Of a stretch of DNA of 64,000 bases, positions 36,326 through 45,194 are shown one piece after another (within the stretch, counting starts at the first letter, position 1; each line of letters starts with the position of its first letter). The stretch lies in NCBI GenBank assembly GCA_963821735.1, contig CAWGFK010000012.1, positions 310,001-374,000 on the forward strand, read 5' to 3'. The DNA is from Laspinema sp963821735. GTDB taxonomy: Bacteria > Cyanobacteriota > Cyanobacteriia > Cyanobacteriales > Laspinemataceae. The notes below the pieces were generated by a model. It saw only the letters and a program-made list of their open reading frames with translations. It was not told the origin of the DNA and ran no database searches. The position numbers and the translations under genes were made by a program.

Positions 36326-37945
36326 TTAGCTCTTGCTGATTTGTCCGCTATCTACAATACCAATGAAATAATTAAGTAAATCTAAAGTCTGACAGAGAAT
36401 CTGGGTAAAGACAACTCGTAAGCTCTGATTTTCACAATTGAAATCCTTGGCAATTTTTCGATAACTACTGCCTTTGCGATGTGCAGCACCAGTAGATCGA
36501 AGATTCTGAAGTTTTTTCAGAAAGTCAATATGTTTAGCAACATCGTGAACACCACATTCAGTAAGGGCTATTTGGAGGCGATTGATGCTTCCCGTTTTAT
36601 TATCTCTTTGTTCTGAAGAAATCAACTTGTTCAGTTGTTTTTCGTTTATTGAGTCAATCAATATTTTTGTAAGACTTAGAACCAAATCATCAAAATCACG
36701 TTGCTCATCAGTGGCTGGAACCCGCAGACTTTGGAAGTGGTGTTTATCATCACTATCCAAAGGTAGTAATAACTGCCAGCCCAGGTATTTTTCGCAGCTC
36801 TTTTTCAAATCATTATAGCGCTGTTTAAATATATGTTCCGGACGCTCTGAATCCGTAGCCTCAGCTAGAATTTGTCGCTTAAAATAAGTTTCACTTACAC
36901 TGCCTTGGGGAAGGATATTATGTGTCCGCCAATGTAGTTGTTCTTTATAAGAAAGGTCTCGTCCAAGATCCCCTAACCACACGCATACTTTGTCATCGTG
37001 ATGATTGTCAATATAAAGATTCCACAGGTTACCACAGCGAAGGATAGAATCTTGTACAGAATACTTACTGGGTTGCTGATAGTATTTCTCCAACACCTGC
37101 TTACTGAAATATACAGGAGTGAGGTAATCCGTACCATAACGACTAGCTAAAATTTCATCACCATTATCATCAACACCAATTATAAATTTGACCTCTTCTT
37201 TCTTTTTCTCTTCTCCAAATCCCCAAAAACCGCTCTTAGACTTTGGCAATGGAGGGAAAAGTCGTACTCCCAATATCCCACTAAATGCTCGATATTTACT
37301 ACCAAGATTCAATTCACCATAGTGATGTTTCCAACATATAAGATTTTCGCGCTTATTACTCCCACCTGGTTTGAACCCAAGCTCTTCAAGAGAGTATTTT
37401 GAAGACTCTCGGCAATCAAATTGAATTGATAAGTACATCTCTTTAATTGCCAAAAACTGACGAATCTCTTTTAGTCTAATTTTGATGCAATTGGGTTCCA
37501 TAATAACCACTACCTGTTCATCGCCATCATCATCAATTTTAATATATTTATCTGCTTTTTTATCATGATAAAGACGATGAAAAAGGCGAAATTCTTCAGA
37601 TATTTCTTGATAGTCATCACGCAGTCCATAGAACTCGCGATCAATTATTAAAGGTTCAATCCCATTGGCAACGCCATACCGCAGATATTCAACGCACTCC
37701 TTCCCATCTTCATGATACATAACAGCACCGGGCATACCCTGATTGGGTAAAAAATCCCAAGATGGATTAGAAAGCACTGATTCAACTTGATTGGAGGGAA
37801 TCAAAGCACAATAAATATTATAATTTTGATCCCCTTGTGTGTCCCACAGGTTTACAGGGACCATCTCGGTCAATTGAGGGGTATCTCGCAACCACTCCAA
37901 CATTTTGTTTTGTGATAACCGATTCCGATCTACATCAATACTCAT
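36326..37945 (-). CDS. 539-aa unknown protein with HEPN-like R-x5-H motif
   Basis: I do not recognise a named family. The protein is AT-rich and charged relative to its neighbours. The N-terminal 200 or so residues mix short strands and helices. A glycine/lysine-rich segment near residues 240-255 (SKSGFWGFGEEKKKEEV) separates it from a central region. The C-terminal 100 residues look helical, with LRSTGAAHRKGSSYRK giving Arg483 and His489, an R-x5-H pattern as in HEPN ribonuclease domains, followed by a hydrophobic helix (VFTQILCQTLDLLNYFIGIV). It is monocistronic and lies in the accessory zone next to the intron and IS. A stress or defence role is only an inference. Confidence 0.75.
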   Translation of the reverse strand: MSIDVDRNRLSQNKMLEWLRDTPQLTEMVPVNLWDTQGDQNYNIYCALIPSNQVESVLSNPSWDFLPNQGMPGAVMYHEDGKECVEYLRYGVANGIEPLIIDREFYGLRDDYQEISEEFRLFHRLYHDKKADKYIKIDDDGDEQVVVIMEPNCIKIRLKEIRQFLAIKEMYLSIQFDCRESSKYSLEELGFKPGGSNKRENLICWKHHYGELNLGSKYRAFSGILGVRLFPPLPKSKSGFWGFGEEKKKEEVKFIIGVDDNGDEILASRYGTDYLTPVYFSKQVLEKYYQQPSKYSVQDSILRCGNLWNLYIDNHHDDKVCVWLGDLGRDLSYKEQLHWRTHNILPQGSVSETYFKRQILAEATDSERPEHIFKQRYNDLKKSCEKYLGWQLLLPLDSDDKHHFQSLRVPATDEQRDFDDLVLSLTKILIDSINEKQLNKLISSEQRDNKTGSINRLQIALTECGVHDVAKHIDFLKKLQNLRSTGAAHRKGSSYRKIAKDFNCENQSLRVVFTQILCQTLDLLNYFIGIVDSGQISKS

Positions 37946-38473
37946 AATGTCACTTCCTCTTTAGCTTAATTCTACAGAGCCAATTAATTATTAAGCTATT
38001 GTCTTACCACTAAAATAACATTTTTTCTCTCTCAACTGGAGCGGCATTGGTAACCAAACAATCGTTGAGACCCAGAGATCGCCAGCAGGTTTCTCCCCAA
38101 AATCAGACGTTGTGAGTCCACCCTCGATAAAATAAATCCGGTTCTGGTAAATCTTTGAGGGCATTTGCAGATACTTTCGCCACAGAGTAGAGATGCAGAG
38201 CGCCTAAAGCATTGGCATTGTTGGCAATCTATTTTAGGCGGGTGGGATGTTGTTCAACGCGATCGCCACCAACAACCTGCAATCAGTTTCAGTTTTCTAG
38301 CCGGTGTCACGGTCGGTTTCATCCAGACTGGCAACCGCCTGTTGATGCAGCTTTCGTCAAAGATGGAGTGGTCCAGGTTGAGAGCCGATTCTCCTTGATT
38401 GAGACGCTTTGCGATCGCATCAGGCGGCAGAATTCCCCAATTGACTCTACCCGCTGCAACTCACCCCAAGCTT
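37946..38473. other. 528-base stretch without a convincing gene
   Basis: Two overlapping plus-strand ORFs (38165-38398 and 38212-38523) have no ribosome binding site and atypical composition, and one runs into the 3' end of fghA. They could be relics of a degraded gene but I cannot identify one. Confidence 0.35.
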
Positions 38474-39322
38474 CTAAACACAACCTAACGCCTCCGCATG
38501 ATGGCGGAGATGGTCATCGATGAAACTGGCAATAAAGTAGTAACTATGATCGTACCCTGCTTGCATCCGCAACCGGAGGTCAATACCAGCCTGCTGACAA
38601 GCTGTCTCAAACCGTTCCGGTAATAACTGACCTTGGGCCAAAAATGAATCCGCGTCCCCTTGGTCAACCAAAATCGGACGCTGCCAAGCCGAAGTCTTCA
38701 CTAACTCACTCGCATCATAGGCAGCCCAAGTTTGACGATTCTCCCCCAAATAGCCTCGAAATGCCGTTTCCCCCCAAGGACAAGACATGGGGGCTGTAAT
38801 GGGGGCGAAGGCGGAGACTGACTGATAACGGGAGGGATTGCGTAAGGCACAGATCAGCGCCCCATGTCCCCCCATCGAATGACCGAAAATACTCTGACGA
38901 GTCGGATCCACTGGGAAATTCTCCTCAATCAGGACGGGAAGTTCCTCTGTGACATAGCGGTACATCTGATAATGCTTCGCCCAGGGCAATTCCGTCGCAT
39001 CGACATAAAAGCTGGCCCCACTCCCGAAATCCGAGCGGTCCTCTTCTCCCGGAAGTCCCAGATTGCGGGGACTGGTATCCGGGGCGACTAACAGCAAGCC
39101 ATATTGGGCGGCTAGACGTTGCGCCCCAGCTTTAGTGATAAAGTTCTCCTCCGTACAAGTTAGCCCCGATAGCCAATACAGAATGGGAACCGGCTGCTGG
39201 GCTGCTTGGGGAGGAATATACACTGAGAACCGCATCGGAGCGTCGCAGCATTGGGAGGAATGCTGATAAAACTGGGTAGTTCCACCAAAGGAACGACTCT
39301 GCTGATTTAGGGTAAGGGTCAT
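38474..39322 (-). CDS. fghA: S-formylglutathione hydrolase
   Basis: A 282-aa alpha/beta-hydrolase that releases formate from S-formylglutathione, the last step of glutathione-dependent formaldehyde detoxification. The nucleophile elbow FGHSMGGHGAL carries Ser (residue about 149). The catalytic Asp lies in QGDADSFL (about 225) and the His in GYDHSYYFI (about 258). GLTCTEENFITKAG is the family's oxyanion-region signature. Its ATG overlaps the stop of frmA (ATGA), so the two form a coupled operon. Confidence 0.96.
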   Translation of the reverse strand: MTLTLNQQSRSFGGTTQFYQHSSQCCDAPMRFSVYIPPQAAQQPVPILYWLSGLTCTEENFITKAGAQRLAAQYGLLLVAPDTSPRNLGLPGEEDRSDFGSGASFYVDATELPWAKHYQMYRYVTEELPVLIEENFPVDPTRQSIFGHSMGGHGALICALRNPSRYQSVSAFAPITAPMSCPWGETAFRGYLGENRQTWAAYDASELVKTSAWQRPILVDQGDADSFLAQGQLLPERFETACQQAGIDLRLRMQAGYDHSYYFIASFIDDHLRHHAEALGCV

Positions 39323-40435
39323 GATTCGGGGAAGGTGACAACGGTGCGAATGGCTTCCCCGGTATGCATCAGGTCAAAAGCCTCATTGATACGATTGACG
39401 GGGATAACATGGGAGACCAGACTATCGATGTCGATTTTACCATCCATGTACCAATCGACGATTTTCGGCACATCCCGGCGACCTTTGGCTCCACCAAAAG
39501 CGGTTCCTCGCCAAACCCGACCCGTGACGAGTTGGAAGGGACGGGTCCTAATTTCTTGGCCCGCCCCTGCGACGCCAATGATTACAGATTCGCCCCAGCC
39601 TTTATGACAGCATTCGAGGGCCTGACGCATCACATTGACGTTGCCGATACATTCAAAGCTATAGTCCGCACCGCCATCGGTGAGGTCGATAATGGCTGCA
39701 ACAACATCATCTACCTCGTTGGGATTGATGAAATGAGTCATGCCAAATTTTTCAGCGAGGTCCCGTTTGTCCGGATTGAGGTCAATGCCAATAATTTGGT
39801 TGGCTCCCACTAAACGCGCTCCTTGGATGACGTTCAGTCCAATTCCCCCTAACCCAAAGACGGCGACATTTGACCCCGGTTCGACTTTGGCGGTGTTGAT
39901 GACTGCCCCAATGCCGGTAGTGACGCCACAACCGATTAGACAGACTTTCTCGAACGGGGCGTCATCCCGGATTTTGGCGACGGCGATTTCTGGCAGAACG
40001 GTGAAGTTGGCAAAGGTGGAGGTTCCCATGTAGTGATGGATTTTTTCACCGTTGAGGGAGAAGCGACTGGTGCCATCAGGCATGACTCCTTTGCCTTGGG
40101 TGGCTCGGATTGCTTGACAGAGGTTGGTTTTATTGCTGAGACAGTATTTGCATTGACGACATTCAGGGGTATAGAGGGGAATGACGCGATCGCCTACTTT
40201 CAGACTTTTGACTTCCTCGCCGACTTCCACCACAACTCCAGCCCCTTCATGGCCGAGGATAGCCGGAAACAGTCCCTCCGGGTCTGCTCCAGATAGAGTA
40301 TAGGCATCGGTATGACAAACGCCGGTAGCCTTGATTTCCACCATAACTTCTCCGGCTTGGGGACCCTCAAGTTGGACGGTTTCTAAACTTAAAGGTTTAT
40401 CCGGCTTGCCAAGCAACGGCGGCTTGTATGTCCAT
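39319..40435 (-). CDS. frmA: S-(hydroxymethyl)glutathione dehydrogenase (class III alcohol dehydrogenase), N-terminal frameshift
   Basis: A zinc, NAD-dependent enzyme oxidising S-hydroxymethylglutathione to S-formylglutathione. Motifs: catalytic zinc ligands in TGVCHTDAYTLSG and GHEGAGVVVEVG, the structural zinc cysteines in CRQCKYCLSNKTNLC, and the Rossmann motif GLGGIGLNVIQGA. The long frame lacks the family N-terminus. An ATG ending at 40435 starts MDIQAAVAWQAG in another frame, joining KPLSLETVQL if one extra base near 40399 is removed. The restored length is 371 aa. It is the first gene of the frmA-fghA operon. Confidence 0.93.
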
Positions 40436-40754
40436 AATTATCTCGTTTTTGTTTTTTTGTGAGAAGAAGCAGTTTTGTTGATTTTAGCGGAGAATCTGCC
40501 CGATAGGGGGGCATACGCATTGACCAGAATCTGTATTTAGGGTGGGATTAGGTAGCGAATCGCGAAATCTTGCCGATACCAAATCCGGTTATCAAAAATC
40601 GTTTAACTTTATAAATTAGCCCGCGCAGGCGGGCTTCGTCCGTGTAGTCCCAGGCTTCAGCCTGTCGGGTTTTTGCAGACCCCTGATTGTGCCAGTATTT
40701 TAGCAGAATGCCAGTATAATGGCAGGATGCCAACTCCGGTTAAACGCAACAACT
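40436..40754. promoter_or_regulatory. upstream region of modA with repeat element and operator-like palindrome
   Basis: It holds family-2 copy C (40576 to about 40688). Just before modA, TGCCAGTAT occurs twice (40690-40698 and 40710-40718), 20 bases apart. The second copy is part of the palindrome TGCCA GTATAA TGGCA (40710-40725), and TATAAT at 40715-40720 could be the -10. An operator overlapping the promoter is plausible, possibly bound by the regulator at the end of the same operon. Confidence 0.55.
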
Positions 40755-41568
40755 ATGGGACAACATCGGCGAAAACCGCTCAGGTATATGGTTTATGCCC
40801 TACTCACCCTGCTGGTCGCTTGTGGGATATCTACGGGGACCCAGCCGCCTGACTCCTCCTCTGCCCCTGTGACCCTCACGGTTTCCGCCGCAGCAAGTTT
40901 GAATCAAGTCTTACCCCCGATCGCCAAACTCTGGGAACAGGAAACGGGGAATAGAGTGATGCTTAACTTGGGTTCCACAGGGCAACTTGCACAACAAATT
41001 GAGCGAGGTGCGCCTGTTGATTTATTTGTGGCAGCCGATAAAAAATCTATTGAGGATTTAGACACAAAAGCGCTAGTTTTCTCGGAGACAAAAGCATTAT
41101 ATGGGGTGGGACGAATTACCCTGTGGCATCGGGAAGATAGCTCCCTTCCTATAAAAGAACTCCAGGACTTAACAAGCTCAGAAATTGAACGAATTGCCAT
41201 TGCCAATCCAGACCATGCACCATACGGGATTGCAGCCAAACAAGCCTTGCAATCTATAGGAATTTGGGAGGAAATTCAGCCCAAGTTAGTCTTAGGGGAA
41301 AACATCAGGCAAACTCAGCAATATGCAGAAACTGGCAATGTGGATGTGGCGATCGTTGCCTTATCCCTCAGTCTAAATCGTCCAGGTCAATGGAGCTTAA
41401 TTTCCGAAGAATTTACATCAACCCATTGAGCAGACATTAGTTGTCCCCAAAACTGCCAATCATCCTGAAATTGCCCAGCAATTTGCTCTGTTTATTAATA
41501 GCTCTAAAAGTAGACCTTTAATGCAAAAACATGGATTCATTTTGCCGGGAGAGGATCCTTTAAAATGA
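40755..41568 (+). pseudogene. modA: molybdate ABC transporter substrate-binding lipoprotein, frameshifted as sequenced
   Basis: ModA captures molybdate (or tungstate) in the periplasm. From ATG 40755 a lipoprotein signal is visible (YALLTLLVACG; Cys is the lipidation site). Family motifs follow: VSAAASLNQVLPPIAKLWEQETG, STGQLAQQIERGAPVDLFVAA and IANPDHAPYGIAAKQAL. The frame breaks after SLISEEF. Another frame supplies HQPIEQTLVVPKTANHPEIA and runs on to TGA at 41566-41568. One extra base near 41415 explains it. The restored length of 270 aa is normal. Its stop overlaps the modB start (ATGA). Confidence 0.88.
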
Positions 41569-42215
41569 TTTGGCAACCCTTATTTTTGTCATTACAAGTG
41601 ATAGGAGTTGCCAGCCTAGCAATCTTAACTTTAGGGTTAGGATTAGGCATTTTCTTGGCAAGAACCCGTTTCCCGGGACAACTGTTGGTTTCGACGGTGT
41701 TAAATTTACCCTTGGTCCTGCCTCCGAGTGTGGTGGGTTATGGGTTATTGCTGATATTAGGGCGAGGCAGTCCGATTAAAGAAGTATTCGGAATTAATCT
41801 ATTATTTACTTGGCAAGCTGCGGCGATCGCCTCGACAGTAGTCTCACTCCCGTTAATGGTGGAATCCACAAGAGTGGCGATCGCCAGCGTTGACCCTGAA
41901 CTGGAAGCTGCCGCCCGCACTTTAGGCGCATCGGAACTGGAAGTTTTATGGCTGATTAGTTTACCCTTAGCCTATCGTGGAGTATTGGCAGGGTTTGGTT
42001 TAAGTATCGCCCGAGGGTTAGGCGAATTTGGGGCAACTCTGATGGTGGCAGGCAGTATTCCCGGGCGCACCCAAACGTTACCTCTGGCTATTTATGATGC
42101 GGTCCAAATGCAGGATTATCAACGCGCCAATCAAATGGTGCTGATGATGACTGTCATCGCCTTTACCTTGTTGTGGGGAGTTAGATTGTTGGAAAATGCT
42201 CAGGAAAACCAATGA
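41565..42215 (+). CDS. modB: molybdate ABC transporter permease
   Basis: A 216-aa permease with about five to six membrane helices. The cytoplasmic coupling loop ...EAAARTLGASELEVLWLISLPLAYRGVLAG carries the EAA-x3-G motif. The N-terminus FLSLQVIGVASLAILTLGLGLGIFLART and NLPLVLPPSVVGYGLLLILGRGSP are typical of ModB. It is a stand-alone ModB; in many cyanobacteria ModB is fused to the ATPase ModC. No modC follows here, so the ATPase must be encoded elsewhere. It overlaps modA and the regulator gene by four bases each. Confidence 0.94.
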   Translation: MIWQPLFLSLQVIGVASLAILTLGLGLGIFLARTRFPGQLLVSTVLNLPLVLPPSVVGYGLLLILGRGSPIKEVFGINLLFTWQAAAIASTVVSLPLMVESTRVAIASVDPELEAAARTLGASELEVLWLISLPLAYRGVLAGFGLSIARGLGEFGATLMVAGSIPGRTQTLPLAIYDAVQMQDYQRANQMVLMMTVIAFTLLWGVRLLENAQENQ

Positions 42216-43374
42216 AATCCGATGCTAATCTTTGCAATAGTTTAAAACAAATTCGACAGCGGTTGGGCCTGAGTCAACAAGATTTGGCAGCGATCGCCGG
42301 AGTCTCTCGGCAGACGATTAGTGGGGTTGAATCCGGACAATATTCACCCTCAACTACCGTCGCCCTGAGACTGGCAAAAGCCCTCGGCTGCCCAGTGGAA
42401 AGTTATTTTGGTTAGAACAGGACCCGAAAGAAATGACGGCTATTCCGGCTCAAAATATGCCCGTTGGTCAACGGTTAAGAGTGAGTTTGGTGTCTGTCGA
42501 TCGCCGTTGGGTTGCCCATCCTTTAATCGGTGCAGATGCCTTTCGCCTGGAGATGATTCCAGCGGATGGGGAAGGGATACGGGTACCGAACTCGGCAACA
42601 ATGGCGGTTCAGGGATTCAATCAACCCCAACGATGGCAACAGACTCTGGCGATCGCCGGATGCTCTCCCGCACTTTCTCTCTGGGCGAGGACCGCAGAAC
42701 ATTGGCATCCAGACTTACGGATACATTGTCTCTCTAAAAATAGTACGGAAGCGTTACAGCAACTTTGTCGCCGCGAGATTCACATCGCTGGAATGCATCT
42801 CTATGATCCAGAAGCAAACGCACATAATGTATCGTTTGTGACAGCAGCCCTGAAGAAGATGACACCGATTCCGGGAAAGAATCGGGCAGTGGTGTTAATT
42901 AATTTAGGAATTTGGGAGGAGGGATTGCTGGTTCGGTCCGATAATCCATTTAATTTAAAAACCGTTGCAGATTTGGCTCAACCTGAAATTACAATTGTCA
43001 ATCGGGAAGTGGGTGCAGGGAGTCGGCAAGTGTTGGAGAGAGCACTTCAAGCACAAAATATTCCCTTTGCTGCAATTCAAGGATTTGACCAGATGGTGAC
43101 AGGACATTTAGAGGTGGCAGTCGCTGTGGCATCGGGAAAAGTCGCCGCTGGGGTCAGTACCGCCTCTGTTGCTGCTGCTTTTGGGTTGGGATTTATTCCC
43201 CTGCATCAGGCTCGCTATGATTTAGTGGTGTTCAAGACAGATTTAGAAGAGACTGCGGTGCAACAATTGCTCAGTACCTTGGGACATCAGTCGGTGCGGT
43301 CTCAATTGCAAGGGTTAGGGGGCTATGATACTCGTCAAACTGGGGAGGCGATCGCCACGGTTGAGTTCCCTTAA
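42212..43374 (+). pseudogene. XRE-type HTH regulator fused to a periplasmic-binding-protein-like domain, frameshifted as sequenced
   Basis: Two ORFs make one gene of 387 codons. The first 67 residues are an HTH_XRE domain: LKQIRQRLGLSQQDLAAIAGVSRQTISGVESGQYSPS. A stop then follows SYFG. In another frame WLEQDPKEMTAIPAQNMP links into a domain of about 315 aa resembling ModA/PBP-like effector domains (REVGAGSRQVLERALQAQ, HLEVAVAVASGKVAAGVS, GLGFIPLHQARYDLVV). Loss of one T in the TTTT run at 42406-42409 explains the break. Related HTH-PBP fusions regulate molybdate or sulfur-related genes. Here it is the last gene of the mod operon, so local molybdate-responsive control is a reasonable inference. 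Confidence 0.85.
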
Positions 43375-43403
43375 CGCTTTTTCAACCCAGGTCTCCCTAA
43401 CTT

Positions 43404-43549
43404 ATACTCCATACTGTACTGAAAAGTCTATAAAAACGAGGCGCGTCAATCTATATTTGTAGGGGCGTATTGCATACGCCCTCCGAAGGGCGCAAGCATT
43501 GCGCCCCTACAAGAAATTTTTATAGACCTTTAAATACCGTATGGAGTAT
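43404..43549. repeat. family-2-like palindromic element, copy D
   Basis: The ends ATACTCCATAC (43404-43414) and GTATGGAGTAT (43539-43549) are perfect inverted repeats, followed inward by AGTCTATAAAAAC and its complement. The centre is a GTAGGGGCG...CGCCCCTAC hairpin. No ORF. Confidence 0.7.
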
Positions 43550-43639
43550 TACAAGAGTCGGTTTTTACGCTTAAGAGCACCTCCGGTTCCCTCCCCTTGG
43601 CAAGGGGAGGGTTAGGGTGGGGTCCTCTGCCCTCATGGC

Positions 43640-44130
43640 TTAGGGACTCACCTTGACATTCTGCTGCTCAACGACATAATCCAGAAGCCCTTCACAGGCA
43701 TCAATGAGCAGATTGATGACATTGTTAAATCCATCGGGACCGCCATAATAGGGGTCAGGAACTTCTTTCTCGGGACGATCGCGACAGAAATCACACATCA
43801 TGCGGACTTTTTGGCGATATTGACCCTGGGGGTCAAGGGAGATAATATCGGCGTAGTTTTCCCGATCCATCGCTAAAATCAGGTCAAATTTCTGAAAGTC
43901 TGCGGGGTGAAAGCGGCGCGCTTCGCCAATAAAGGAGAGTCCCTGTTGTTTGGCTGCGGCTACCATGCGGCGATCGGGGGACTCCCCACATGATAAGCCG
44001 AAGTCCCGGCAGAGTCACAAATAATTTGACCCTGGAGATTTCTGCCTGCGATTTGGTGGTTCATAATATTTTCGGCAGCCGGTGAGCGGCAGATATTCCC
44101 GAGGCAGACAAATAAGAGTTTATAGGGCAT
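43640..44130 (-). pseudogene. low-molecular-weight protein-tyrosine phosphatase, frameshifted as sequenced
   Basis: The ATG ending at 44130 starts MPYKLLFVCLGNICRSP, which carries the catalytic CX5R loop (CLGNICR). The frame runs to SAYHVGSPP and then stops. The other frame continues DRRMVAAAKQQGLSFIGEAR and later has the general-acid Asp in the DPYYGGPDGF segment. Loss of one base in the GGGGG run at 43976-43980 explains the break. The restored length is 163 aa, normal for the family. In cyanobacteria such enzymes are linked to exopolysaccharide control, but no polysaccharide genes lie nearby. Confidence 0.9.
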
Positions 44131-44172
44131 GGGTGAGTTATTCGCAGTAGGAGACTGAGGATAATAAATTTA

Positions 44173-44294
44173 ATACCAAATCCGGTTGTGAAAGACCTAT
44201 TTTACTCTTCAGCCTGCGTAGGCAGGCTTTGTCTGTGTAGCCCCACCCTTGAGGGTGTGGGTTTTTATAGCCCTTTAACAACCGAATTCCGTAT
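44173..44294. repeat. family-2 palindromic element, copy E
   Basis: ATACCAAATCCGGTTGTGAA on the left and TTAACAACCGAATTCCGTAT on the right are inverted relatives. Inside are GCCTGCGTAGGCAGGC and CCCACCCTTGAGGGTGTGGG. Confidence 0.7.
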
Positions 44295-44408
44295 AACAGG
44301 CGATCGCCTTCTATCTTACCCAGATTTTAAACAGCATCACTCCAATTCAAACCGGAATTAAAGCCCAAAACAAAATTAGCTGGCTTACTTGACACAGTAG
44401 AAAGCCAG

Positions 44409-44828
44409 CTAGATCTTGATGAAAAGTAGTTGATATGGATTAGACTCGATACAAAGACGACTGCCTGAGCTATAGCAGTTACAGACCGGGCAGATTGAGC
44501 CACCTGTTAATTCTTCCATCCGTTCGCGCATGGTTGCGGTGGATTTATTATATGCATCTGTCATCGCAACGGCAACCAGTTCGGAAACCACTTCGGCACC
44601 TTCACCGAGAGCATCCGGGGAAATTTCGACCCGACGGGGTTCTTGGTTGCCGCTTAACACGACTTTAACCAAACCGCCACCGGCTTCTCCGATGACTTCG
44701 AGTTCATCTAATTCTTCTTGAAGCTTTTTAGCACCTTCTTGTACTTGTTGAGCTTTTTTGAAGGCTTCAGTCAGCTCTTTCATTTTGCCGAGACCGAAAC
44801 CAAATCCTCCCTGTCCTTTTCCTGCCAT
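44409..44828 (-). CDS. YbaB/EbfC nucleoid-associated protein with frameshifted tail
   Basis: A small DNA-binding nucleoid protein. Residues 1 to about 110 match the family: a Gly-rich N-terminus (GQGGFGFGLGKMKELTEAFKKAQQVQ), coiled-coil helix, and VKVVLSGNQEPRRVEISPDAL. The frame then reads ELTGG followed by about 28 atypical residues rich in Cys and Ser. One base inserted near 44500 (GGC to GGGC) restores the family ending LNLPGL with a stop at 44479-44481, giving 116 aa. The extended tail is therefore probably an artefact. It lies downstream of murC-murB on the same strand. Confidence 0.9.
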   Translation of the reverse strand: MAGKGQGGFGFGLGKMKELTEAFKKAQQVQEGAKKLQEELDELEVIGEAGGGLVKVVLSGNQEPRRVEISPDALGEGAEVVSELVAVAMTDAYNKSTATMRERMEELTGGSICPVCNCYSSGSRLCIESNPYQLLFIKI

Positions 44829-45194
44829 AACGGGTTAACTCTGTATGGGTTCAAATCGATGTTGGCATGATTGAGCGGCGCGATCGCTGCTGTGGATTCT
44901 TGGTTCTTCCAGGGAACTGACCCTAAAATAGTCTCCTAAAACTAGGAGACTTTTAGGAGACAAGTGCCGCTTTCTCCAAGCATTTTGCCCTTGATGTAAG
45001 AGCCAGTTCCGGTGTGCCTCACCGTACTGTTGAGTGCTGAAGCTCTGGCGCTTTAACGTCAGAATCAGACCCTCATGGGCATTACCCTTAGCAATACTAC
45101 CACGCGATAATTGCAGTATGCCATTGAGCCAGCCGGGGGGATGAGCGGGTGTTATGCCGAACCATCGGGTGCGATCGCCTGTCAATCCGTAAGG
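44829..45194. other. intergenic region between ybaB and murB
   Basis: It contains a strong hairpin: GTCTCCTAAAA (44931-44941) pairs with TTTTAGGAGAC (44951-44961) around CTAGGAGAC. It may terminate murB. The minus-strand ORF across the region (44835-45185) has no ribosome binding site or recognisable domain. Confidence 0.5.

Noticed and set aside
38165..38523. Overlapping ORFs before fghA
   Set aside because: No ribosome binding site, and one runs antisense into fghA; no family recognised.
44835..45185. Minus-strand 116-aa ORF between ybaB and murB
   Set aside because: No start signals or domain; it covers a hairpin and spacer sequence.
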